Assembly: GCA_035370465.1 (NCBI GenBank)
Contig: DAOOVW010000016.1
Span: forward strand, 1-33,004
DNA length: 33,004 nucleotides
DNA from: a bacterium
Lineage (GTDB): Bacteria; Ratteibacteria; UBA8468; B48-G9; JAFGKM01
Reading direction: 5' to 3'
Both the position numbers and the translations under genes were made by a program. A model generated the notes under the pieces. It had not been told where the DNA came from, searched no databases, and was given only the letters and a program-made list of their open reading frames with translations. Position 1 is the first letter of the stretch; every line of letters starts with the position of its first letter. This document shows positions 23,428-29,194 of this stretch, piece after piece.

Positions 23428-25632
23428 ATGAATAATAAAAAATATGCACTTGTTGTATGTGGTGGAGGACTTGCAGGTGTTTGTGCAGCAGTTTCAAGTG
23501 CGAGATATGGAGTAAAAACAGCAATAATTCAAGATAGACCTGTCTTTGGAGGAAATGCATCTTCTGAAATAAGGGTAAATATTGGAGGCGCTGCTTCATT
23601 TAATCCATGGGCAAGAGAAACAGGAATAATGAGTGAAATATGTCTTAAAGAAAGAAGAATTAACTTTAATTATCACGGTTCAAGTAAGACAAATTCAAAT
23701 TTAGACCTCGTTCTTTATGACCTATTAAAAAAAGAAAATGTTGATATGTATTTAAATACTTCTGTAAGAAAAGCAATAATGAAAAGAAGCGACTTAATAG
23801 AAGGTGTTTTATGTATTGAATTAGGCAGTGAACGGGATTTTGTTGTTTATGGTGATTATTTTATTGATGCGACAGGAGATGGAGTTGTTGCTTTTTCATC
23901 TGGTGCTGAATATCGTATTGGGAGAGAAGGAAGAGATGAATTTAGGGAGTCCCTTGCGCCTGAAGAAAGTGATATGGGAATTATGGGAAGTTCTTTAATG
24001 TTTTTAGTAAGAGATGTGGGGAAGAAAGTAAAATTTGACCCACCTTCCTGGATAGTAAAATACAAAAAAGATGATATTACATTAGAGAAAAGATACCATT
24101 TATCACAGCCAGGATATTGGTGGATAGAGATTGGAGAGCCGTTTGATATAATACATGATAATGAAGAGATAAAGCATCAATTACTTGCTCATCTTCTTGG
24201 TATCTGGGACCACCTTAAAAATGAAGGAGAACATGGTTTTGATAATTTTGTTCTTGAATGGGTTGGGATGGTACCTGGAAAAAGAGAAAGTAGAAGAATT
24301 ATTGGTGATTACATTTTAACTGAAAATGATTTAAAGGAAAGGAAAAAATTCCCAGATGCAATTGCTTATGGTGGATGGGGTATAGACCTTCATACTCCTG
24401 GGGGTATTTTAGCAAAAGAAGAACCGCCAGAAGCAACTCATACAGAAGACCCGGAAGAATACTGGAAACAGGTTGATAAAACACATGTTTATATTTACCA
24501 AATTCCTTATAGGTGCTTATATTCAAAAAACATTAAAAATTTATTGATGGCAGGAAGAAATATAAGTGTTTCTCATGTTGCATTAGGGTCAACACGGCTT
24601 ATGGAGACAAATGCTTTACTTGGACAAGCAACAGGAATTGCTGTATATCTATGTAAAAAATATAATTGTTTCCCGAGAGATATTACAAAAAATTACATAA
24701 AACAACTTCAACAATTTCTTTTAAGAGATGGTGTTTTCATTCCAGATGTCCAAAATGAAGATAAAAATGATGTATTTCTTTCTTCACAAGTTAAAGGCAG
24801 TTCAGAAATTCCGCTTAAAATTCCTGATGAAAATTTACAACTAATAAAATTGGAATTTCCAATTGGACAAAAACTTCCTTTATGTGGAAATATTAAAAAA
24901 ATTATTTTCAAAATAAAGGTATTGAAAGATACAACATTAAACTTTCATCTTTTTTCATCTTTTGACTTATGGGATTTTGAAAAAGGAAAAGAGATAAAGT
25001 CAGTAAAAATTAATGTTAAAAAAAATCAAGAAATAATTGAAATTCCTGTAAATAGAAAACTTGAAAAAGGAATATACTGGTTTTATTTTGAAAAAAATGA
25101 AAACATATATCTAAATGAAGTAGAAGATGGGATTCCTGGCTGCTGTAAAATAATAAAGCCAGGTAAAAAATGGGTCTCAAAAGCAGGAATAAATTCTAAA
25201 AATATCTATTTTAAAACTATTCCTGAAATTTATTGTTTTTCACCAGAAAATGTGATGAGTGGCGTTTCAAGACCTGAAAAATGGACAAATGTCTGGATTT
25301 CTGAAAATAAATATCCACAATTTATTGAATTTGAATTTAAAAATGAAGAAAGGTTAAATTATATTCAGTTTATTTTTGATGCAGTTATTGAAAAAGAATA
25401 TCACCAGATTCCACCTTTTTATATTCCTGAGTCAATTCCTGCACAATATAAAATTTACTCTTTTAAAAATTCAAAATGGAACTTATTATTAGAGGAAAAA
25501 AATAATACCTGTTATTTTAAGAGACATTTTTTCAAAGAAATAAAAACAAAGAAAATAAAAGTTGAATTTTTAAAGACGCATAATAAGAACTTGAAATTGT
25601 GGGAAGTAAGAGGCGGGATGTGGGAAACATAA
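23428..25632 (+). CDS. FAD-dependent oxidoreductase (FAD_oxidored family) with a C-terminal discoidin-like domain
   Basis: A 734-residue protein. Residues 1-430 form an FAD_oxidored-type (Pfam PF12831-like) domain: the dinucleotide-binding VVCGGGLAGVCAAVSSARYG (about 7-27), FGGNASSEIR, YFIDATGDGVVAFSSGAEYR and the distal LLMAGRNISVSHVALGSTRLM. Residues about 470-560 look like a beta-rich linker. Residues about 580-734 (AGINSKNIYF...SRPEKWTNVW...YIQFIFDA...KIKVEFLKTH) resemble an F5/8-type carbohydrate-binding sandwich. No signal peptide is seen. Large members of this family are abundant in Planctomycetes/Lentisphaerae-type genomes near sugar-degradation genes, but the substrate is unknown. 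Its last 13 nt overlap smpB. Confidence 0.8.
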   Translation: MNNKKYALVVCGGGLAGVCAAVSSARYGVKTAIIQDRPVFGGNASSEIRVNIGGAASFNPWARETGIMSEICLKERRINFNYHGSSKTNSNLDLVLYDLLKKENVDMYLNTSVRKAIMKRSDLIEGVLCIELGSERDFVVYGDYFIDATGDGVVAFSSGAEYRIGREGRDEFRESLAPEESDMGIMGSSLMFLVRDVGKKVKFDPPSWIVKYKKDDITLEKRYHLSQPGYWWIEIGEPFDIIHDNEEIKHQLLAHLLGIWDHLKNEGEHGFDNFVLEWVGMVPGKRESRRIIGDYILTENDLKERKKFPDAIAYGGWGIDLHTPGGILAKEEPPEATHTEDPEEYWKQVDKTHVYIYQIPYRCLYSKNIKNLLMAGRNISVSHVALGSTRLMETNALLGQATGIAVYLCKKYNCFPRDITKNYIKQLQQFLLRDGVFIPDVQNEDKNDVFLSSQVKGSSEIPLKIPDENLQLIKLEFPIGQKLPLCGNIKKIIFKIKVLKDTTLNFHLFSSFDLWDFEKGKEIKSVKINVKKNQEIIEIPVNRKLEKGIYWFYFEKNENIYLNEVEDGIPGCCKIIKPGKKWVSKAGINSKNIYFKTIPEIYCFSPENVMSGVSRPEKWTNVWISENKYPQFIEFEFKNEERLNYIQFIFDAVIEKEYHQIPPFYIPESIPAQYKIYSFKNSKWNLLLEEKNNTCYFKRHFFKEIKTKKIKVEFLKTHNKNLKLWEVRGGMWET

Positions 25633-26078
25633 TAAGAAAGATAGAAAACAGAAAAGCATATCATGACTATGAAATAATTGAAAAAGTAGAAAGTGGTATT
25701 GTTTTAAAAGGGAGCGAAGTAAAAGCATTGAGAGAAGGAAGAGGTAATCTTAAAGATAGTTATGCAAAAGTAATAAATGGAGAGATGTACTTATTTAATT
25801 TTTATATTTCTCCATATCCAAACTCATTTGAAAAAATCAATCCACTAAGAAAGAAAAAATTACTTTTACACAAAAAACAAATAATTAAATGGAAACAAAA
25901 AATGGAAGAGAAGGGCTTGACAATAGTCCCTCTTTCTGTCTATTTTAATACTGAGGGATTTGCGAAAGTTGAACTTGCATTAGCAAAAGGCAAAAAATTA
26001 TATGATAAAAGAAAAGCGATAAAAGAAAGATACATAAAAAGAGAAATAGAAAGAAAAATAAAAGAGAAAGGGATATAA
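25620..26078 (+). CDS. smpB: tmRNA-binding protein SmpB
   Basis: The product binds tmRNA and brings it to stalled ribosomes. It has the family pattern NRKAYHDYEIIEKVESGIVLKGSEVKALREGRGNLKDSYAKV, the HKKQI helix and the basic C-terminal tail (KKLYDKRKAIKERYIKREIE) that probes the mRNA channel. I place the start at GTG 25620, with AGGCGG 5 nt upstream; this gives 152 residues. An upstream in-frame GTG at 25599 would add seven residues without a ribosome site. The tmRNA gene begins 15 nt after the stop, so partner RNA and protein are adjacent and probably co-transcribed. Confidence 0.93.
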   Translation: MGNIIRKIENRKAYHDYEIIEKVESGIVLKGSEVKALREGRGNLKDSYAKVINGEMYLFNFYISPYPNSFEKINPLRKKKLLLHKKQIIKWKQKMEEKGLTIVPLSVYFNTEGFAKVELALAKGKKLYDKRKAIKERYIKREIERKIKEKGI

Positions 26079-26093
26079 GTTAATTGAAAAATG

Positions 26094-26444
26094 GGGGGCG
26101 AAATAGGGTTCGACAGGAATAAGAGGAGATAGAGTTGCCTGTCGGGTTTGTCAGGAACCTGTAAAAACCTGACAAAAAAATAACTGCTACAGCAAATACA
26201 CTTGCTGCGTAATTAACGTGGCACTCACTCAGAAGGGGTTGTCCTCGCCTCTCTGAAGTGAGACGGAATGAGGACCTTTCAAAAAAGGTCTGCCCTTACC
26301 TTTTTTGGGAGTATTAAAAGGGATGCGGGTGTTGTTCTCTGTCCGATGGAGAACAATACTCAAAGAACAAACATCGGAATATGCAGGTAGATACTCTATC
26401 TTTTCTATTTCTGGACGCGGGGGCAGTACCCGCCGCCTCCACCA
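26094..26444 (+). ncRNA. ssrA: Transfer-messenger RNA (tmRNA)
   Basis: One-piece tmRNA. The 5' acceptor strand GGGGGCG (26094-26100) pairs with CGCCTCC (26434-26440), followed by A and an encoded CCA (26442-26444). The conserved 5' segment AATAGGGTTCGACAGG and a 3' T-arm region (GGACGCGGGGGCAGTACCC) are present. The tag frame most likely resumes at GCT 26186 and reads ATANTLAA before TAA (26210-26212); if resumption were at GCA 26192 it would be ANTLAA. Eight residues is short, but the LAA end is the usual protease signal. Several hairpins between 26220 and 26400 fit the pseudoknot region. Confidence 0.93.
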
Positions 26445-26476
26445 ATTTCCCTCAATTAATTTCTCCCTTTATAAAA

Positions 26477-26577
26477 CCGACTAAGGAAGCAAAGGGTAGC
26501 AAAGCAGAGTTGGTGCGTCCTTTTCCCTCCTTTTGTAAAGGAGGGTTAGGGTGGATTTGTATAGATAGCACAACGGA
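26477..26577 (+). repeat. Dispersed repeat unit P, copy C
   Basis: AACCGACTAAGGAAGC ... GCAGAGTTGGTGCGTCC ... GTATAGATAGCACAACGG. The loop carries a CCCTCC-TTTTGTAAA-GGAGGG palindrome, different from the one in copies A and B2. Confidence 0.75.
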
Positions 26578-26743
26578 GATTAAGAGGGATTTATAAGAGG
26601 AAATCCAGGAAAATCCATCACATCCTTCCCTTTATAAGGGAAGGAGAGATGCTTCCCCCTTTGAAAAAGGGGGATTGAGGGGGATTTATTTCCTTCTCCC
26701 CGTTGGGGAGAAGGCGGGGATGAGGGGGGATTTTAAGAAAGAA

Positions 26744-27038
26744 TAAGATAAAAGGACCTGGTTGTCTCCGAAGGCTCGCCCGTTGGGCTACGCCCAGAGG
26801 GATCCTTTGGATGTGAGAACCGGGTCCTTGAAAAAATAAGGTAAGGGCATTTTTATAAATCCATCCCGACCTTCCCTTTATAAGGGAAGGAGAGATGCTT
26901 CCCCCTTTGAAAAACCGACTAAGGAAGCAAAGGGTAGCAAAGCAGAGTTGGTGCGTCATCCAAAAATACTCCCCTCTTTTATAAAGAGGGGCAGAGGGAG
27001 ATTTTAAGAAGTGGATTTGTATAGATAGCACAACGGAG
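26744..27038 (+). repeat. Composite repeat, left copy (about 295 nt)
   Basis: Nearly identical to 32651-32940, 5.9 kb away; a side-by-side reading shows one 3-nt gap with adjacent changes near the left end and one further substitution (GGGATCC versus GGGGTCC). It contains the nested hairpin at 26754-26832, a CCTTCCC hairpin and unit P copy D with the loop palindrome CTCCCCTCTTTTATAAAGAGGGG. Confidence 0.9.
26754..26832. repeat. Triple-nested hairpin
   Basis: Outer arms GGACCTGGTT / AACCGGGTCC enclose middle arms CCGAAGG / CCTTTGG, which enclose an inner hairpin GGGC-TAC-GCCC in the 'CTCGCCCGTTGGGCTACGCC' unit. The outer hairpin occurs without the insert at 28553-28585, so the inner part looks like an insertion into the loop. 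Confidence 0.75.
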
Positions 27039-27087
27039 ATTAAGAGGGATTTAAAGGAGAGGGATTTGATAGGGATAAGAGGAAAAT

Positions 27088-27411
27088 ATGATAGAGGGAA
27101 AAATTGTAAAAATAAGATTTAAAAAATACTTTGAAGAACAAAAATTATGGGTTTTTGTTGGAAAAGTTTTAAAATTTACAGAAAATTGGATTATGCTTGA
27201 AGGAAAAGGGATAATATATTTAAAAGGACAAATAAATCCAGTTGATATTGATAAAAACAAAAGAATTATTTTAGTCCCACGAGAAAATATCTTTCATATA
27301 AGAATTTTACCAGATGATTTTGATATTGAGAATATAGAAGTAATAACAAAAGGAGTGAGGATTTTTTTAAAGGTAAAAAGTGGTCCTGACACAAGTATAA
27401 GCGAAATTTAA
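27088..27411 (+). CDS. Conserved hypothetical protein, small beta-rich
   Basis: A 107-residue soluble protein with a clear ribosome site (AAGAGGAAAAT before ATG). It alternates short beta strands (VGKVLKFTENWIMLEGKGII, then RIILVPRENIFHIRILP) in a manner suggesting an SH3- or Sm-like barrel, and has a DIDKNKR turn and a C-terminal VKSGPDTSISEI. There is no signal peptide, membrane helix or cysteine. Its coherent strand pattern and codon use mark it as a real gene although it is boxed in by repeat islands. I cannot assign a function. Confidence 0.7.
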   Translation: MIEGKIVKIRFKKYFEEQKLWVFVGKVLKFTENWIMLEGKGIIYLKGQINPVDIDKNKRIILVPRENIFHIRILPDDFDIENIEVITKGVRIFLKVKSGPDTSISEI

Positions 27412-27436
27412 TATCTGAAATTTCAAATAAAAAATT

Positions 27437-27467
27437 AAAAAGGTATAATACTTTAAAGTATCTTTTT
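27437..27467 (+). terminator. Hairpin with T-run after the 107-residue gene
   Basis: AAAAAGGTAT pairs (two G-T wobbles) with GTATCTTTTT around an inner ACTTTAAA loop, ending in CTTTTT. It lies 26 nt after the stop codon. The same stretch contains a TATAAT that could instead belong to a tRNA promoter. Confidence 0.5.
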
Positions 27468-27473
27468 ATTTCC

Positions 27474-27486
27474 GGAACCAGGTTCC
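27474..27486. repeat. GGAACC-A-GGTTCC palindrome upstream of tRNA-CAU
   Basis: A single copy of the 13-nt palindrome found twice upstream of the gdh promoter, here 13 nt before the tRNA. Confidence 0.65.
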
Positions 27487-27499
27487 AGAATAATTATAA

Positions 27500-27571
27500 G
27501 GACCCGTAGCTCAACGGCAGAGCAGCGGACTCATAATCCGTTGGTTGCTGGTTCGAATCCGGCCGGGTCCA
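27500..27571 (+). tRNA. tRNA with CAU anticodon (Met elongator, possibly Ile2)
   Basis: Cloverleaf: acceptor GGACCCG / CGGGTCC, D-stem GCTC / GAGC, anticodon stem GCGGA / TCCGT with loop CTCATAA (anticodon CAT), T-arm GCTGG-TTCGAAT-CCGGC, discriminator A. CCA is not encoded. The acceptor is not that of an initiator tRNA. Elongator Met and lysidine-modified Ile2 share this anticodon and cannot be separated with certainty here. Two more copies of its 3' end lie downstream. Confidence 0.9.
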
Positions 27572-27886
27572 CTTCCTTGAGAGAAACAGCAACCAACAAA
27601 GGGTGCAGGGAAAAGATTTTCCCTGCGTATTTTGTATTGGGGGGAGAAAATTAGGAAGGGGGAAACACCCCCTCCTAAAAAGCGAAGCGCCGGTTGCGGT
27701 TCGAATCCGGCCGGGTCCACTTCCTTGAGAGAAACAGCAACCAACAAAGGGGTTCTCCCCTTTAAAAAAGGGGAGTTAGAGGGGATTTTAAGGGGGAAAC
27801 ACCCCCTCCTAAAAAGCGAAGCGCCGGTTGCGGTTCGAATCCGGCCGGGTCCACTTCCTTGAGAGAAACAGCAACCAACAAAGGGG
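27551..27886 (+). repeat. Tandem array of tRNA-CAU 3'-end copies
   Basis: The last 21 nt of the tRNA plus about 32 nt of following sequence (ACTTCCTTGAGAGAAACAGC...) occur three times, starting at 27551, 27699 and 27833 (periods 148 and 134 nt). Upstream of copies 2 and 3 is a shared segment containing GGGGGAAACACCCCC and GCGAAGCGCCGGTTGCG, the last part resembling the tRNA's variable-loop region. The centre of each unit differs: a GCAGGGAAAA hairpin in the first, a CTCCCCTTTA hairpin in the second. Confidence 0.85.
27605..27626 (+). terminator. Terminator of tRNA-CAU
   Basis: GCAGGGAAAA / TTTTCCCTGC stem followed by GTATTTTGTATT, 33 nt after the tRNA. It is present only in the first repeat unit. 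Confidence 0.6.
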
Positions 27887-27914
27887 TTCTCCCCTTTATA
27901 CTTCCCCCTTTGAC

Positions 27915-27985
27915 AAACTGATTAAAGTAGCGGGGGTTAGCAAAGTAGAGTTGGTGCGTCATCGTCTCCCAGATAGCACAACGGG
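27915..27985 (+). repeat. Dispersed repeat unit P, copy E (minimal form)
   Basis: Shortest form, about 70 nt: AACTGATTAAAGTAGC ... GTAGAGTTGGTGCGTCATCG, then TCTCCCAGATAGCACAACGG. GTT(G)GTGC pairs with GCACAAC around an 18-nt loop with no inserted palindrome. Confidence 0.75.
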
Positions 27986-28111
27986 GATTATGGGGGATTT
28001 AGAGCAGTTACCATAAATCCATCCCTACCTTCCCTTAGAAAGGGAAGGAGTAACTTCTCCCTTTATAAAAGGGAGATTAAGAGGGATTTTCATCCTTCTC
28101 CCCTTTGCCTA

Positions 28112-28157
28112 TCCGCCGTGTATTGTGGCGGACCTGTCCGCCGCGCATTTTGGCGGA
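28112..28157. repeat. Pair of TCCGCC/GGCGGA hairpins
   Basis: Two consecutive 21-22 nt hairpins with identical arms and similar but different loops (GTGTATTGT and GCGCATTTT-like), separated by CCTG or less. Confidence 0.7.
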
Positions 28158-28256
28158 AGGTCCTCGGAAATATGTAGGAATTTTAATTTCATCAGGAAAT
28201 TTTTCAAATATTTTGTAATTTGCAAAGAGTAAGTATAAGATAAAAGAAGTAATAAA

Positions 28257-28332
28257 CGGGGCGTAGCGTAGTCTGGCTTAGCGCGCATGGTTTGGGACCA
28301 TGAGGTCCTCGGTTCAAATCCGAGCGCCCCGA
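28257..28332 (+). tRNA. tRNA-Pro (UGG)
   Basis: Acceptor CGGGGCG / CGCCCCG with the Pro-type C1 start, anticodon stem CATGG / CCATG with loop TTTGGGA (anticodon TGG), T-arm CTCGG-TTCAAAT-CCGAG, discriminator A. CCA is not encoded. The 3' end is followed by an insertion flanked by a 16-nt duplication of the tRNA's own end. Confidence 0.92.
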
Positions 28333-28449
28333 TTAGCATACTTCTTTGAGAGGATTTGAACATAGGTTCAAACCGACTAAAGTTGCTTACCTTGTTTCTT
28401 AGAGTTGGTGCGTCATCGTCTCCCAGATAGCACAATCCGAGCGCCCCGA
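28317..28449 (+). mobile_element. Small insertion at the tRNA-Pro 3' end with a 16-nt direct duplication
   Basis: The last 16 nt of the tRNA (28317-28332) are repeated exactly at 28434-28449. Between them lie 101 nt consisting of a TTTGAAC-ATAG-GTTCAAA hairpin and unit P copy F (28372-28433). The apparent native terminator follows the second copy. There is no coding capacity. I read this as a miniature element inserted into the tRNA end, which leaves the tRNA intact; recombination between pre-existing copies is an alternative. Confidence 0.6.
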
Positions 28450-28460
28450 CTCTTTTTATT

Positions 28461-28503
28461 GGGACGTGCGCTACGTTTTTTAGAGGACGCCCCGATTTTT
28501 TTT
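28461..28503 (+). terminator. Terminator of tRNA-Pro (displaced)
   Basis: GGGACGT pairs with ACGCCCC (one mismatch) over a loop containing ACGTTTTTTAG, followed by GA and eight T. It now lies about 130 nt from the tRNA end, after the second copy of the tRNA tail. Confidence 0.6.
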
Positions 28504-29100
28504 CATGAACTCCTTACCCATAAGTTCTCCCTTTTTTAAAATGTTAAGATAGAAGAACCTGGTTCTCTGCGAGAACCGGGTTCTTGAAACAATAAGATAA
28601 GGGATATTACTCCCCTCTTTAGTAAACCGACTAAAGTAGCGGGGGTTAGCAAAGCAGAGTTGGTGCGTCATTTCCCCTCTTGGGGTTCTCCCCTTTAAGT
28701 AAAGGGGAGTTAGAGGGGATTTTGAGGGGGATTTAATAAAATCCACCCCCACCCTCCTTTTTTAAAGGAGGGAGAGTATTTTCCCCCTTTAACAAAGGCA
28801 TGTCCGACGCGCTTTTTGGAGGAGGGATAAAGGGGGATTTCATCCTTCTCCCCGCTGGGGAGAAGGCTCGCCCGTAGGGCTACGCCCGAGGGTGCAGGAT
28901 GAGGAGGGATTTATAATAAAAATCCATCCCGGCCTTCCCTTATTAAGGGAAGGAGCAAAAACTTTCCCCTCTTTACAAAAGAGGGGCAAGGGGAGATTTT
29001 AATAAATCCATCCCCACCCTTCCTTTTACAAAGGAAGGGATTTATCGTAGTTTCCCCCTTTGAAAAATTCTGTGGAGGACGGTCCTCCACATTAAAGTTG
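28504..29100. repeat. Repeat island 4 between tRNA-Pro and the pilin gene
   Basis: Non-coding. Contains the 33-nt hairpin at 28553-28585, unit P copy G (28626-28672, lacking a clear right end), a minimal 'CTCGCCCGTAGGGCTACGCC' unit (28868-28893), several C-rich/G-rich hairpins, and a perfect GTGGAGGAC-G-GTCCTCCAC hairpin (29072-29090) at its right edge. Confidence 0.75.
28553..28585. repeat. AAGAACC/GGTTCTT long hairpin without insert
   Basis: Arms AAGAACCTGGTTCTC and GAGAACCGGGTTCTT (15 nt each, one T-G wobble) around TGC. It is the uninterrupted form of the outer hairpin found at 26754-26832 and 32661-32736. Confidence 0.75.
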
Positions 29101-29148
29101 TTGATTTTTATTATATTACAATGTAAAACCCCGCTAATATATTTCTTG

Positions 29149-29177
29149 TTGTTTTTCTTTTTCAAATGTAGTATAAT
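29149..29177 (+). promoter_or_regulatory. Promoter of the pilin-like gene
   Basis: TTGTTT (29149-29154) and a perfect TATAAT (29172-29177) with 17-nt spacing. The leader to the ATG at 29195 would be about 11 nt, with only AGCGGGAA as a weak ribosome site. Confidence 0.5.
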
Positions 29178-29194
29178 AAAAGCGGGAAATAGAT

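Larger units (their letters stand above)
26445..27061. repeat. Repeat island 3 after ssrA
   Basis: Non-coding, built from copies of unit P (26477-26577 and 26913-27036), a 'CTCGCCCG' unit nested in a hairpin (26754-26832), and several simple hairpins such as CCTTCCCTT-TATA-AGGGAAGG (near 26624 and 26868) and TTCCCCCTTTG-AAAAAGGGGG. Most of its right half is the composite repeat duplicated at 32651. The ribosome site of the next gene begins straight after it. Confidence 0.8.
27887..28256. repeat. Repeat stretch between the two tRNA genes
   Basis: No gene. It holds unit P copy E (27915-27985), hairpins CCTTCCCTTAG-AAAGGGAAGG and CTCCCTTTATAAAAGGGAG, and a pair of TCCGCC...GGCGGA hairpins at 28112-28132 and 28136-28157. 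The last 90 nt are ordinary AT-rich DNA with a weak promoter for tRNA-Pro (TTGTAA 28213-28218, TATAAG 28234-28239). Confidence 0.7.

Noticed and set aside
25969..26006. Separate ssrA promoter inside smpB (TTGAAC / TATGAT)
   Set aside because: Spacing does not fit 16-18 nt for any hexamer pair; co-transcription with smpB is simpler.
26618..27031. Minus-strand open frame of 137 codons (and its twin at 32585-32935) with peptide MTHQLCFATL
   Set aside because: The similar peptides come from unit P read backwards inside the composite repeat. Frames are not kept across copies (compare 27762-27962 and 28480-28752), so DNA, not protein, is conserved.
27551..27886. Possible CRISPR array
   Set aside because: Repeats are about 53 nt or more, only three copies, periods unequal, spacers are palindromic and partly shared, and no cas genes are present.
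27511..27962. Overlapping open frames across the tRNA-tail array
   Set aside because: They read through the tRNA and its duplicated ends; the sequence is explained by the tandem repeat.
27915..28433. Unit P as integron attC sites
   Set aside because: The GTTGGTG and GCACAAC arms only loosely resemble the attC core and inverse core and break the consensus; no integron integrase is present.
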